A stretch of 64,000 bases of DNA from Synaphobranchus kaupii (taxonomy: Eukaryota > Chordata > Actinopteri > Anguilliformes > Synaphobranchidae). Positions 35,585 through 46,815 of the stretch are shown here, one piece after another (position 1 is the first letter of the stretch; the number at the start of each line of letters is the position of its first letter). A model generated the notes under the pieces. It was not told the DNA's origin. It made no database searches and worked only from the letters and a program-made list of their open reading frames with translations. The DNA lies in NCBI GenBank assembly GCA_029718625.1, contig CM056376.1, positions 123,059,767 through 123,123,766 of the forward strand. Direction: 5' to 3'. Both the position numbers and the translations under genes were made by a program.

Positions 35585-38140
35585 AGAGATGGCTGGGCAC
35601 ATTGCCTTGCCCTATTCACACCGAACTGGACTTCAGACATGGTCATTCCACCTTGAACAACAGGTCACCTTGAACAACTGTTTCCTGTGTGGATTATTAA
35701 TGGGTAATTTAATGTTTGTCCAGTACATTTACGTTTAGTCTATTATACAGTATATATCTCGATCCCTCCATATTTGCTCTAGCAATCTGTGTAATTAAGC
35801 ATTCTTAGGAGGACTTATGAACAAAATATAAACATATACAGATGAGACAAGGCGGGGAAATGAAATAAATAAAAGCTAAGCTATAATTACAAAGGTTAGT
35901 AATACCCACCAGGGGAATGGGAATGCCAGTGTGAGATGAATTAAATCCCTCGCTTTAACTATGTCCTCCTCCAATTTGACGCAAGTACAATACAATGCTT
36001 CATATACTGAGTAGCGGTCCCAGTAATCAATTTGTTTTGATTACAGAGCCAATTCCCCGATGTGTAGATCATGTTTTAAAATCCCTGGTCTGACATTGGC
36101 AGCTGCCGGGAATGTTTAATGCCCCTCCGTGATAATACATTTGAAGCTCGTGACTGAAGGCGATCAGTGTGTGTAGGCTGGGCTCTACGCTCGGGTGTCA
36201 ACTGCAAAATTTTAGCAACAACAACCGGGAACAAGCAGCGCTGGGACACAAGAGTGTTTTTTTTTTTGTTTTTCCAAAACTCACTCAGTCCACTTTGACC
36301 AATTTTGAGAAAATCAACATTTTTCATTTTAAATTGGTCAAGGTTTTTTTTTTTTCATGAAAAATCATATTTTATTACTTTAATCCCAAAGAACAATAGT
36401 GCAAATATCTGAGCATTTATCAGAAAAATAATACCCACCTTGAAAATTGTATTGTTTATCAAAACTGGACTGAGTGAGTTTAATTGTCCGAGTCCCACCA
36501 GGAATAGGTCAAGTCTTTTTTTTTTCTCGGCGGGGTTCCTTAGTGTACCGCTACATTCGTTTCTCCCAGTGATGTGCCAGTTCTCCATCAGCTACCAACA
36601 GTTCTCAGTGCGAGATACTGTAGCCTATGCCTCAAGTAGTAGTAGCTCTCATGTAGTAATGTGCAGGCTGTAGTGTCAAATTCACGACTGTATTTGGGCA
36701 AATGCATCAGGGGAGTGCATGTACTTCAACTGCAGTGTTTTATTTTTGTGGGTGCCAGTTGAACGGAAGTGACTGAAGAGCAGAGTGGTACAGCTGGGGA
36801 TTTGTTTGACTAATACAACAACAAGCCGTAACATACCTGCCATCCCAATAAGATACATTCTACTTATGCTGAAAGACAAAATTAAGCAAGGGACAGGCCT
36901 TCCGGGCTCAAAGACGTTACTAAGAGTCCAGCTAGGCCTGAAATTGAATTGTCATTGATTTTTTTTTCTTCAGATTGTAATACGGTTTCCCAGCAGACAA
37001 TATACATACATAAGAAGCAGGACGAACAGTGGAAGTTCAAACCAGTTCTCCGTCTTCTGTCCCCTTGCTGACATCTAAAACGTATGTCACCGAGCCCCAC
37101 AGGCTATTTTTCTCATCTGCCGTGCATGTTCCTTGTCGTTGTTCTCAGTACAGGGTCTGTCCTTTCTTTTTTTAGGAAATACACGCAGGAAAGAATGGAC
37201 GGGAGAAGACAGGGCAGTGATCGGAGATTGAGGCCTCGTGAAAAGCGATTGGGCGTTCCAGCTTTCCCTGAGCCTGTTCCCTCTGTGCAGCTCGGTTGGA
37301 AGGCCTGCCTCTGTGATTTATTCGTTTGGTTCAGTTCATTCACCTCGCTCAGCCCATCAACTTCGCCCAGCAACCACGGGGCAACTGAGCGTCCTGACAA
37401 ATCATATCGACAATCTATAACTAAAGAGGGATCCGAGATTGTCTTAGCATGATGATGCCCCTTGTGCTCCGGCAGTAATGCCACTGCACTGGTGGCAACC
37501 AAGCTAGGCTCTAGCCTCCCTGTCATGCCTAGGCAAGATTGTGGACCATTGGGGGGGGGGTTAGGGCAGCCACTGACTATCACCCTAGGTGACCGCCCTT
37601 GTCGCCTATGCCTAGAGCTTGCGCAGGTGCCAACAATAGCTGAAAGAAAGGGGTGATGTACAATGTCTTTATGCATGCTAGAACAGATAATAGGTACGCC
37701 GCTGCTGAATTATTATTTTTTTTAAACTTTTTTGTAAACAAAACAATCCACTCTCTCCCCTTCCAAATGCAGGAGTAAACGTTTTAGAGTAACGTAAAAA
37801 AACATTTAAACGTAAAGCGCTTTCATGGAAAAGTCGCTGTCATGAACTCATTTGAAATGCGATTGTGTCCAAACTTTCTAAGCAAAGCTAACTTTCAGCA
37901 AGGTCGTATATGGCCGTCAAATGCTCCGTCTTATCTCTTTAGAAACTATATTATTTTGCGCTACGGACGCTTCATATACAGGTCAATTCACACACTTGTG
38001 AGTAAAGCATATAAACGAGAAACTTTGCGCTTACCTAAGTGTAGGCCTATATGATAATGTCAGCACAACGATTATAACAACAAACACCGGGTAGATGTCA
38101 ACAAGCAAGCAATGTTGATCACGGATACAGGATTATCATA
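35585..38140. other. Unannotated non-coding stretch
   Basis: It contains a perfect 16-bp inverted pair (36277-36292 and 36466-36481, listed separately) and a G-run at 37551-37560. A non-AT-rich block at 37440-37660 has a dispersed-repeat look. The 187-codon minus frame at 37113-37676 crosses that block and has no recognisable domain. Confidence 0.45.
36277..36481. repeat. Perfect 16-bp inverted repeat 173 bp apart
   Basis: AAACTCACTCAGTCCA at 36277-36292 is exactly reverse-complementary to 36466-36481. The sequence between is AT-rich. It may be the subterminal remains of a small MITE. Confidence 0.7.
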
Positions 38141-38957
38141 CGCCGAAGGGAAAACAGTCCTGCGACTTCACGTGAGTATCGCACAGTAACGTTACAGCAA
38201 ACGCAATCATTTGATAGGAATACGCAAGTAAGCACATATCTGTGAAATAAACAACATTTTCAAGATCCATTTATCTCTTCTTCCTGGAGGCGGGGCCTTA
38301 GGCTACTATGCGCGAGAGTATTCTATAGGTCGTGTCTCGAGGGCCACCGTGACGCGCAAAAGCTGTCAATCTCAAAGACAACTTTGACAGATTCCCTCAG
38401 AGACATTACATATTCTTTGGATTCCCTTAAAGAAACGTCATAAATGTGAGTTATTTTATCATTGAAAATGTCATTACATTTAAGTAAATTAACAATGTTT
38501 GACAATACAACAGTGTGGTGATGCAAGTTAATTCTGGAAAAAAAGGACAGTTAATAATGAATAATGGGAAGACTGAATGACAGCTAGCTAGCCGCTAGCC
38601 AACGGGCTGAATCAAGGGAAGGGAACGACAGGAAGAAATTATTTAATTCGGGGAAACGGGGGATGTGTCCCCGCCAATGTTTGGAAAGAGTCGAATTGTC
38701 CCCCCCAACCATAATTGATCCCTCTCCCATGTAAAGCTTACAGTCAATAAAGGCTGCAACAATGGTAAAAAAATTACTTAAATTTATGCGGAAAGATATG
38801 TAACGTCCGTAAACATAGTATGAATTACTGACCCACCCCCTCGCTACTTCAAACAGTAGCAATGGTTTATCTCATGGTCACGACACATTTGAGTTTATGA
38901 AAGCACAAATGGGATATGTAGTCAACAATTAGGGGTGATTGCTCAGCCGATAATACT
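38141..38957. other. Unannotated region with transposon-like texture
   Basis: Moderately GC-rich DNA with GTAACGTTAC and GCTAGCTAGCCGCTAGCC motifs such as those in fish DNA elements. No ends could be paired. It leads into the Myb-like coding scrap. Confidence 0.4.
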
Positions 38958-38960
38958 ATG

Positions 38961-39110
38961 GACTTCAATTCCCATAACCCAGTGTTTTGTGTAACGTTAT
39001 GGATATGTTATAATCAGGTTGGTTGTAATGGAGAAGTCAGACCGCAAAAAAAGAAGAGAAACTTCACAGAGGATGAAATCGAGACGCTCGTTACGGGGGT
39101 AGAGCAGATT
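38961..39110 (+). pseudogene. Myb/SANT-like coding fragment behind a ZNF143-like motif
   Basis: At 39028 an ATG opens a short basic sequence. One base out of frame, within a run of A, the reading continues QKKKRNFTEDEIETLVTGVEQ (39049-39108). K/R-rich residues followed by [NW]-[FW]-[TS]-E-x-E-x-x-x-L-V form the first helix of Myb/SANT-like DNA-binding domains, found in PIF/Harbinger helper proteins and domesticated relatives such as NAIF1/MSANTD. After V-E-Q the match is lost in a TTGTTTG run and a stop follows. The sequence GACTTCAATTCCCATAACCC at 38961-38980, about 50 bp before the ATG, resembles the ZNF143/Staf promoter motif. It could be a dead Harbinger helper gene or a truncated first exon. 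The similarity covers only about 20 residues. Confidence 0.4.
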
Positions 39111-39614
39111 GTTTGTTTGTTGTATAGGCGGCCTTTGCTACGTTTCACCTGAAACAGTCCTCTCAACTGAAAATCAAATCAAAATCCCCACAGTGAATAA
39201 AATAACCGCCGACCCAGAAGTTTCCCCATTCAGGTAGGCTAGGCTACTGTAGGCGCTGTTCCTAACCTAGCTAACTACTCCTTATTTTTGTACAGTCTAT
39301 GTCTTATATATACGTTAAAAAAAGTACATGTTTTTTCATAACAATAAGCAATGTATTAAGCCGCGAGTGCGATAACGTTAGGTAGCACTGTGGAAATGTC
39401 GACGTTGCTGGACAATTGAATAGAGAATTTCTTCAGGGTTCATCAGAAAACAGTTGTAGCTTCTTGTAGGCTATTTGGTTCCTTAAAATGTTTATTGCCC
39501 TGCAGTGCAACATGAGAGGCTGATGTATTCGCAAGCGGCAACACTGTAGCCTAATTTAGAAGTTCCGAGAAATGTGAATACCATAATTGGGATGTCGATG
39601 ACTACCACTAAAGA
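39111..39614. other. Unannotated non-coding stretch
   Basis: Nothing recognisable lies between the Myb-like scrap and the foldback element. TAACGTTAGG near 39373 resembles motifs in the preceding region. Confidence 0.45.
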
Positions 39615-40365
39615 CAGTGGTTCTTAAACTCGGTCCTGGGGCCCCCTGCATATGCTGGTTTTCGTTCCAATCACAATTGCAATCCCAGAATTTGAACAGG
39701 TTGTTGATTTTTCTTAATTAGGTGTTTTTCATGTTTAGAGGGATTATTTCCCTTCTGAAGCCACATTATGTTAGAAATAGCTATGCATGTCATGGATAAT
39801 AAAAGTCAAATATTCACATTGTGCTATATTGCAAACAATTACAAAAAGAGAGGTAAAAATGTTTTAACTGATCAAATTAAACAAATTAAAGACTGAGATG
39901 AATCAATAGGCTCCTAATTGGTGAAATTGTGGACACATTGGCAACTAAAACTAGAGACTTGGTAAATAATGAACAATTCAAAAGACAAAGCAAATGATAA
40001 TGAGCCAAACCTGCACTTACGTTTAAGGAAAAATTAAGGAACTTAAAACACAAGTGTTCAACTACTGAATTAGGAGCCTATTGATTCACCTCAGTCTTTA
40101 AATTGATCAGTTTAAAAAAATGTTACCTTGTATTATTGTTTGCAAGATAACACTGTAAGCACAATGTGAACATGGCATAGTCTTCATGGTATGCATAACT
40201 ATTTCTGACATAATTTGTCTTAAGAGGGTAAATAATCCCTCTAAACATGAAAAACACCTAATTAAGAAAAATTAACAGCTTGTTAAAATTTTGGGATTGC
40301 AATTGTGGTTACAACAGAAACCAGCATACACAGGGGACCCCCAGGACCGAGTTTGAGAACCACAG
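39615..40365. mobile_element. 751-bp hAT-type foldback element
   Basis: The left end CAGTGGTTCTTAAACTCGGT is mirrored by the right end, which reads CTGTGGTTCTCAAACTCGGT in reverse complement. The inverse match continues through the whole arms (about 39615-39920 against 40070-40365). Examples are ACAATTGCAATCCCA, AATTAGGTGTTTTTCATG, TTTAGAGGGATTATTT, ACATTGTG and TTAAAGACTGAG. About 300 bp per arm surround a spacer of about 150 bp. CAGTGGTTCTCAAACT ends are typical of hAT MITEs. No clear 8-bp duplication is left at the borders. Confidence 0.83.
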
Positions 40366-41507
40366 AGTTTAAAATGTTATAAACTTCTAATATCTTATCC
40401 ACTAATGTACTGATTAGCCTACCATGGCTTTAGATTTATATGAAAGCATCTCAAATCTCGCCTAGTGCTTTGAAAAAAAATAAAAATAAAAACTTCTCCA
40501 AAATGTTCATAAATAAAACATTTTATTTTAGAAAATGCCCTGGGTGAGGTTGTGTAGAAATCCAGGAAATTAGTTTTAAAAGACTCAAATTTTTCTGGGG
40601 GAGGACCCCCAGACCCCCCAATACTTCCTATTGCTTTGCTCACAGGAATGGTTGACGGCCTTGGTCCAATAGTCATGGTTTGCTACTGTTGGATGCTATA
40701 TTATTAGTGTCCCCCTCCATTATCATCACAAAGAACATTTACTGTTTGTGGTCCCTCCCCAATGTTCAAATGAAACCTACGCCCCTGCCTGTAGTTGTCC
40801 TTGACTGTACTGTATGTACTTAGGCCTCGAGAGCCCTTCTGGTGCCGGCAGACACAAAGAAACCTCCCGGCAGGGAATAAAAAAAAAAATTATATATACA
40901 GTATATATATATATATAAGTGCTTCACCTCCGCTGCTACAACTCCATCCTAGGGGAAACACTGAATTCCATACCATTCTGTACAAACATTATATTGTGCT
41001 TTATTTATTTATTTCCCCAAAATACCCAAAGGGCATGTATTAATGCAAATATGCAATCACTTGCATCAAAATTAATAACTAATATGCACATAGACTGTTG
41101 AATGCATTTCTGGTCTATTATATGAATATTTGCTAATCTATTTTAATTACCAAGCTATTATTTACAGTTATGAATGTCTAGCATGTTAACATTGTTGTCA
41201 TTTCCATTTACAATAGGTACACATCTGTAATTAGCAGTGTGATGTGATCCTGCCATGGGGCAGCATCAGCTGACAATTCATTAAGTTAATGAATGAGAGG
41301 AAAAAAATGATTGAAGTGATAAAAGATCCTTGGATATGTCAGACTGACGTCCATGAATTGGCAAGGGCTGTTTGAATGGAGAAAGAGTAACAGGCCTCTC
41401 AAAAATGTATCCATGTGCAAGGGAAGGGCTTATTTGGCCTCTGAGTCAATAACCTGGTGCTTTACAAAAACCTACAGTAAAAAAACCTTGTGTTGTTTGT
41501 AGATATG
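40366..41507. other. Unannotated non-coding stretch
   Basis: It contains a TA-run at 40890-40918. Its small frames are not recognisable. The block 40585-40630 (GGGGGAGGACCCCCAGACCCCCC) is GC-rich and palindromic. Confidence 0.5.
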
Positions 41508-42500
41508 TACAGTGATGTGAAAACAAAGGTACGCCCTCTTTTAATTATGGTATACATACTAGGACATAACTAACCCTCATCTAGTCCTACCTAGAACAGT
41601 AGATAAATCTAACCTCATGTACTAACTAGTCATAAGTCATAACACAAACAACTTTTACATTGTCATTATTTATTCAGCCAAAAATACACCAACACGCACA
41701 AGCCAAGTGTAAAAAGGCAAATGTACACAATTAGGCAGTCACCAGGAAGTGCTATCACATGTATATAAAGGCAGAAACCTTGACACAGCCAAGGGGGGGA
41801 AAAACAGATTTATAAATGGACAGTTGGCAATCTACCCAGGAGTGGGCGTCCCAGCAAATACACCCAAAGATCAGACCGTACGATGCTGGGAAATAACCCC
41901 AACTAACTCTAAAGCTACATCCAGGGAACTGCAGGTCTCTGATAGCATGGTAAATGTTAGAGATCATGACTCCACCATTAGGAAAACACTGAAAAAGTAT
42001 GGCTTTCGTGGAATGTTAGCAAGGATAAAATCCCTTCTGTCCAAAAAAAACAAAAACATTGCAGCATGGCTTAGGTTTTTGAAATTGCACCTGAATGAAC
42101 CACAAGACTTCTGGAACACTGTCCCCTGGACAGATGAGACCAAGCTGGAGTTTCCTGGCTGCAATAGGCAATTCCGTGTTTGGCTTATCACCACAAGAAC
42201 CCAATGCCAACTGTCAAGCATGGTGGTGGATGGGTGATGAATTGGGCTCTGTTTTGCGGCCACGGGACCTGGATGCCTCACAATCATCGATTCCACCATG
42301 AATTCCTCTCTTTACCAGAATATTCCAGGGGAAAATGTGAGACCATTTTGTCCGACAGCTAAAGCTTGGCCAAAAGTGCATTACGTAACAGGACAATGAT
42401 CCTAAGTGCACCAGTAAATCCGGGACTCAATGGCTGAAAACTGAAAACGAGCATTTTTTGTGCTTGCACCTGAATCATATTTTGGGAAAACTGGTCATAT
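41508..42500 (+). mobile_element. Tc1-like transposon, 3' truncated
   Basis: It starts at a TA with TACAGTGATGTGAAAACAAA, the form of a fish Tc1-like terminal repeat. It then carries a decayed transposase reading frame (41749-42430). I cannot find the matching right-hand terminal repeat (CACATCACTGTA) downstream; similarity fades at about 42430-42500. Confidence 0.72.
41749..42430 (+). pseudogene. Broken Tc1/mariner transposase gene
   Basis: The cut-and-paste transposase would bind the terminal repeats through its N-terminal helix-turn-helix domains and cut with a DD34E catalytic triad. The frame 41749-42237 preserves the end of the DNA-binding half (HDSTIRKTLKKYGFRG) and the first catalytic aspartate in WTDETK (about 42125-42142). 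The frame then shifts: PTVKHGGG is read in the next frame at 42207-42230, and the second aspartate motif QDNDPK at about 42389-42406 in a frame interrupted upstream by stops. The third acidic residue region is missing, because the sequence after 42430 no longer matches. Several stops and shifts make it inactive. Confidence 0.85.
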
Positions 42501-44089
42501 TTTTTAGTAAGTGATCATAAGAACTCGTATATTGAAACAATATAACTTCCCCCCCCCAAAGCTATTCAGAAATAAAATAAACACTCTCTCCTTCACTGAA
42601 TCAAGGTTTACTTCATACGCCACAGAAAACAAATGCATTTCCACAGAGTGCCTTAAAGAAAACAGAAAAGCAAAGCAAAATATAGAAATAGTATGAAGGA
42701 AAACACGCCTTTTCTGCCATTTCGGTTGCATGCACTCTACAAAGTACCCTTCCAAAAGTACTTTGTGTGAAGAATGTTGTTTATGGGTAATTGCATATTG
42801 CAAATGCCACAGATGACCCCTTTGTAAAGGTCACGAGTACATTACACGGAGGCTTCCCCTCTTAATGAATTTTAAATGGACAAATGTATTTGGAATTTAT
42901 GTACATGGAAAATGTTGACAAGGAAGAAAATTATTAGTGATTACTAAATGAGAAGCACATTTGAAGTCATTGGCCCTAACTTAAAGGTGGCATTAACTTA
43001 AAGGAGCCAAGATGGATTCTGTCTGAAACTATTTTAAAACAGGAATGCTAAAGAAATAAATACATTTAAAAAAAGGACGTGTTCATCACACTTGCAATTG
43101 AATGCACAAGGCTCACTTAGTCCAGAGTTCTCATTTAACTTTCAAAAAATAAATGAATAAAAATATTTGATATTTATGACCAAAGATTTTCACCTGGAAC
43201 TTTGTGTCATATGATTAAGGTCACCATTTTGTCTTCCTCGGCTAAGGAACTGCTGGGCCGGGAGGAAAAAGGGGGACTTTTAGGTCTTTAGGGAGGCTAC
43301 AAATTCGTCTTTCACCTGAAGTCAACGGGAAAAGGTGCCTACCGATGCCCAAAATTGCCTTCTATTTACATCACAGGGCAGGAACATAAATTCAGGACCC
43401 CTTTCCAACTGGAGAGCTGGAACTAGGCTGGCATGACCTGATCTGGCACAGTATGATTGCTTTTCTATCGCATTACCCACAAGCAGGTGTAGCTGGTGCT
43501 AGTGTTCAGCATTGACACAACTCATACCAAAAATGATGTAGTTTTAAAAAAATGTATACATTCAATAATATGCATGCATCAAGATATGTTTAATAGCATG
43601 TGCATTTGTGACAATCACTGCACAATTTGCAGGCCCTATGAGACAAAACACTTCTGTTTGAAAGCTTGTTAAACCTTTTACTGAGCTGATATAACAAAGG
43701 GTCCAGAGTATTCTTAGAACACCTACCTCCGCATTGCTGTTTGCAATTACAACAGTGAGCGGTAAGCCCAAGGTTATATTTGATCAAGTCACAGTGACAC
43801 AAACTGCTGTAATTAATGACTGTTTACCGCAGGGCTGCGTGTGTGAACAGGACATGCCTAAGGACATGGTTACGAGACCTCGTGGTGAGTTTGAGTCACT
43901 GGTGGAGAGGTCCAAGCTTGGCAAACAAACGAGCAGCTTTCAACTTCAGATGAATGATAGCCTTCGCCAAAACATGGATGCAATGGACGATGAACAGTGA
44001 CTTGTACATTTTGCAGTATCGGCTGTTAGCGAGAGCCATATGTCTGTGTAATGGATTGTGGAGGATATTGGCAATAGATAATTAGTAAT
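42501..44089. other. Unannotated stretch with one weak exon candidate
   Basis: C-run at 42549-42557. In 43833-43884 a TGACTGTTTACCGCAG acceptor-like site precedes 52 bp open in frame and ends CGTG/GTGAGT, a good donor. The same frame stays open to 44000. The composition is coding-like but I recognise no protein, and this could be chance or a non-coding RNA exon. Confidence 0.3.
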
Positions 44090-44110
44090 GTAAAAAAAAA
44101 AAAAAAAAAA
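44090..44110. repeat. Poly(A) run
   Basis: An A-run of about 19 nt at 44092-44110. No retroposon body could be recognised upstream. Confidence 0.8.
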
Positions 44111-44296
44111 CGATCACTCACCTTTTAATTTCATTGCCTGTACAGTTGCGTTTAGCGATGTTAACCCCAGTGTCAGGTTGATATTCCCAAAATGGCCTAT
44201 TTAATTTGGCTACCAAATGTTCCCACTGACCTACTTTATGATTTCTGACCTCCCTTGTTTCGTCATCATATACCCACTGACCACCGTGTCTGCGTG

Positions 44297-44335
44297 TGTA
44301 CGTGTGTGTGTGTGTGTCTGTGTATTGTGTGCTTG
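44297..44335. repeat. Short GT-rich microsatellite
   Basis: GTGTGTGTACGTGTGTGTGT-type sequence, interrupted. Confidence 0.8.
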
Positions 44336-44599
44336 CAGGAGAGCTAGAGGGAAAAGAAGATTGTATGCGCAGTCAGTAATGGGTGCAGGTGAAAGGTAGC
44401 CTACCAAAAAGTAATTGAAGTGAAGGAACAAAGGAAATCTCGTACTTATCCAGTGAAGACGATGCGGGTCGAAACTTTGCAATAACAACATATAATACAG
44501 TATGTGAGCCATCCATGCGTAGAACCCCCTTACCCATCATCCCTTTCTTCAAGGAAGCGTAGCTATTATCCTCACTCAAGGTCGAGCAGGAAGAGCAAA

Positions 44600-44960
44600 G
44601 AATTACCAGGTGAATAAGTGTAGAATCACTTTAGTGCGCGACCTCTGCCCTCACGCTCAAGGTCCTTGCCACTTCATATGCATGAAAATAGAACAATTTC
44701 TTGGAATATCGCGCTAAAAAGAAATATTGTCCACGTCTAATGATGAAGAAACATTTAATCCCCTTTTCATGCAGTGTAATCCCCTCTCTTCATTTGAGGT
44801 TTTCTTTGAAGTTCAACTGCAAAACAGTCTTCAAAAAGAAAAGCCTCCAGCACTAAAATATAGACATTGTTTCTTCCCTGCGAGTCTTGTGTCCTACATG
44901 CTCAATGCCTTTAATTGCATTGGCTTAATATGAATAAGAGCATTTGCATGGAAACAGCGG
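44600..44960. promoter_or_regulatory. Candidate conserved non-coding element
   Basis: A non-repetitive block with clustered octamer-like sites (TATGCATGAAAAT near 44679, ATTTGCATGG near 44941) and TAAT cores. Its texture resembles developmental enhancers. This is an inference from motifs only. Confidence 0.25.
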
Positions 44961-44984
44961 TGCCTGTGTGCCAAGTGGTTCCGA

Positions 44985-45036
44985 GGGTGTGTGTGCGTGT
45001 GCACGTGTGTGTGCGTGTGCGTGCGTGCGTGAAAGG
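44985..45036. repeat. GT/GC-rich simple repeat
   Basis: GTGTGTGCGTGTGCACGTGT-type alternating purine-pyrimidine DNA, capable of Z-form. Confidence 0.85.
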
Positions 45037-45404
45037 GCGGGGGGGCGGGTGGTTGTATTTTAAACATATGCACACAACAGGTTTCACATTTGAATAAGTC
45101 TCCTACATTTATGAAAAAGTAGTCCCAAATTATTTAATGCCCGAAGGTACATCGGAAGCGTGGTTTTGAGTCTTCAGCTTTTGCAAGTAAAACCTTGAGC
45201 ATATTCAACGGACATTTTGTTTCAGTGTTTTGTAATTTGAATATTGCAGTATCCCTGGACAGAGCCACCCCGCTTCTCATGTGGTGTGTTTGTCTTGTTG
45301 CTGCTCCTTTGAGCTTCTGAGCCGGTTCTGCTTCGCCATTTTGTCATGTTTGAGCGGTTATCACGTGGAATGCGTTGTGTTTTATTTTTATTTTTTAGGG
45401 GGAC

Positions 45405-45406
<2 letters not shown>

Positions 45407-45437
<31 letters not shown>
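45407..45437. repeat. (TG)n microsatellite
   Basis: Pure TG run of about 15 units. Confidence 0.95.
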
Positions 45438-45438
<1 letters not shown>

Positions 45439-45880
45439 TGTGTTATCCTCAATTTTACTATTTCACTTTACATTTCTGTAGTTTCCAGCTTACTACTGTT
45501 TTGTCTTGACCATCATCACTTTTATATATCCCCAGAGCTCTGTTCTTCTTAAATATTTATTTATATGTTTATTTATTTATTCGTTCATGTATGTTCAAAA
45601 AATCTGTTGCAATGCGTGCAATGGTTTATGGGCTATGTAGTCAAAACAAAACAAATGCTGCGTTTTAAATGTAACTTGCTCGTCCAGCCTGCACACATTC
45701 TTTCCACACAGAGGAGAGCCCATTTGCTTAGAGAAAGGAGTAGCTACAATAGAACACAATGTTTTTGTCACAGCCTTCATCTACCTTTGATCACAAATGG
45801 AGTTACTGCTGCTGAGATTTTCAATGATTCTTGCCTCAGTGATCTTGCTGTAATATTGTCTTGTTCACATAAAACACACA

Positions 45881-45980
45881 TGCACGCAGTCAGGCATACA
45901 CGCACGCAGTCACACACCCACGCACGCAATCGCGCATACACGCTTGCAATCACGCATACACGCACGCACGCACGCACGCA
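45881..45980. repeat. 20-bp x 5 minisatellite in exact register
   Basis: Five consecutive 20-bp units with consensus CGCACGCAATCACGCATACA (starts 45881, 45901, 45921, 45941, 45961). The last unit has collapsed to pure GCAC repetition. Confidence 0.9.
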
Positions 45981-46628
45981 GCTTCATTTCTCCTGGGACA
46001 GTAACGGATGGATATGGGAAAATTAGCATAATTTCCCACATGCTGCCAGTAGATGGCAGTAAAACTCTTTGTGTGAAACCAAGAATATGCTTCTCGGTGA
46101 AGGTATATATGTTGGGTTGCCACGCAATGAAATGACATTTAAATATTGAGCTCAATACTCAAAATGAAAAAAAACACATTAATACACAACTAATTTGCAT
46201 AGATTTTATGCAAGAAGAGATCAATTTAGATCATTCCAATCCAGTTATGCCAAGCAGTCCCTTGTAACAGGTATAGATCAATTAAATGACATTATGTGAA
46301 AATGTCTCTAAACCTTGGATGAAACCGGTTTGTTGAAAGACAACTCAAATATTTTGCTTGTGCCACACTGTCTCCATGACAACACAATGTAATGAAACGC
46401 AGTATTTGCATGAGTGATAACAGCGTTCATGAACAAAGGTATTTCGGTATCATCGTGTTGATACAATTAAAATGCAACTCAGATAATTGAAACTGTACAC
46501 TTAACTTGCATTGCTTTTTTTTTTTCAAATGTGATATTTATTTTTTCCTTCAAAAAAAAAAAAGGAGCGCATTTTCATATTATGGCCTCCGAAGCCTGCC
46601 ACCCTTAGAAACCATGCAGAGGACTTAC

Positions 46629-46815
46629 CTTCCAGGAAGAAGGGGAGGTATGACAGGATGAGTCGAAACAGACGTGGCTATCCGTGGCCTCAGCTTGCGT
46701 CTGCAGACGTCTCCGGAGCGCGTGTGCCTTGCTGCAGGAAGTTTCATTTGACAGTTTAATTCTGCCCAGCAGAATGTTTGCAGGGATAATCCTATTCAAA
46801 CTGTTGGATTAGGCT
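46629..46815 (-). other. Weak exon candidate with a consensus splice donor
   Basis: On the minus strand a frame free of stops from about 46811 to 46629 ends TGGAAG/GTAAGTCC, a full-consensus donor. CCTAATCCAACAG at about 46812 could be an acceptor. The composition is coding-like but no domain is recognised. AAGGTAAGT would occur by chance about once in such a window, so the evidence is thin. A non-coding RNA exon or conserved element is equally possible. Confidence 0.22.

Noticed and set aside
37113..37676. 187-codon minus-strand frame
   Set aside because: No known domain. It crosses a dispersed-repeat-like block and a G-run, and overlaps plus-strand frames of similar quality.
39607..40373. 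8-bp target duplication around the foldback element
   Set aside because: Flanks ACTAAAGA and AGTTTAAA do not match well enough. The element is supported by its ends only.
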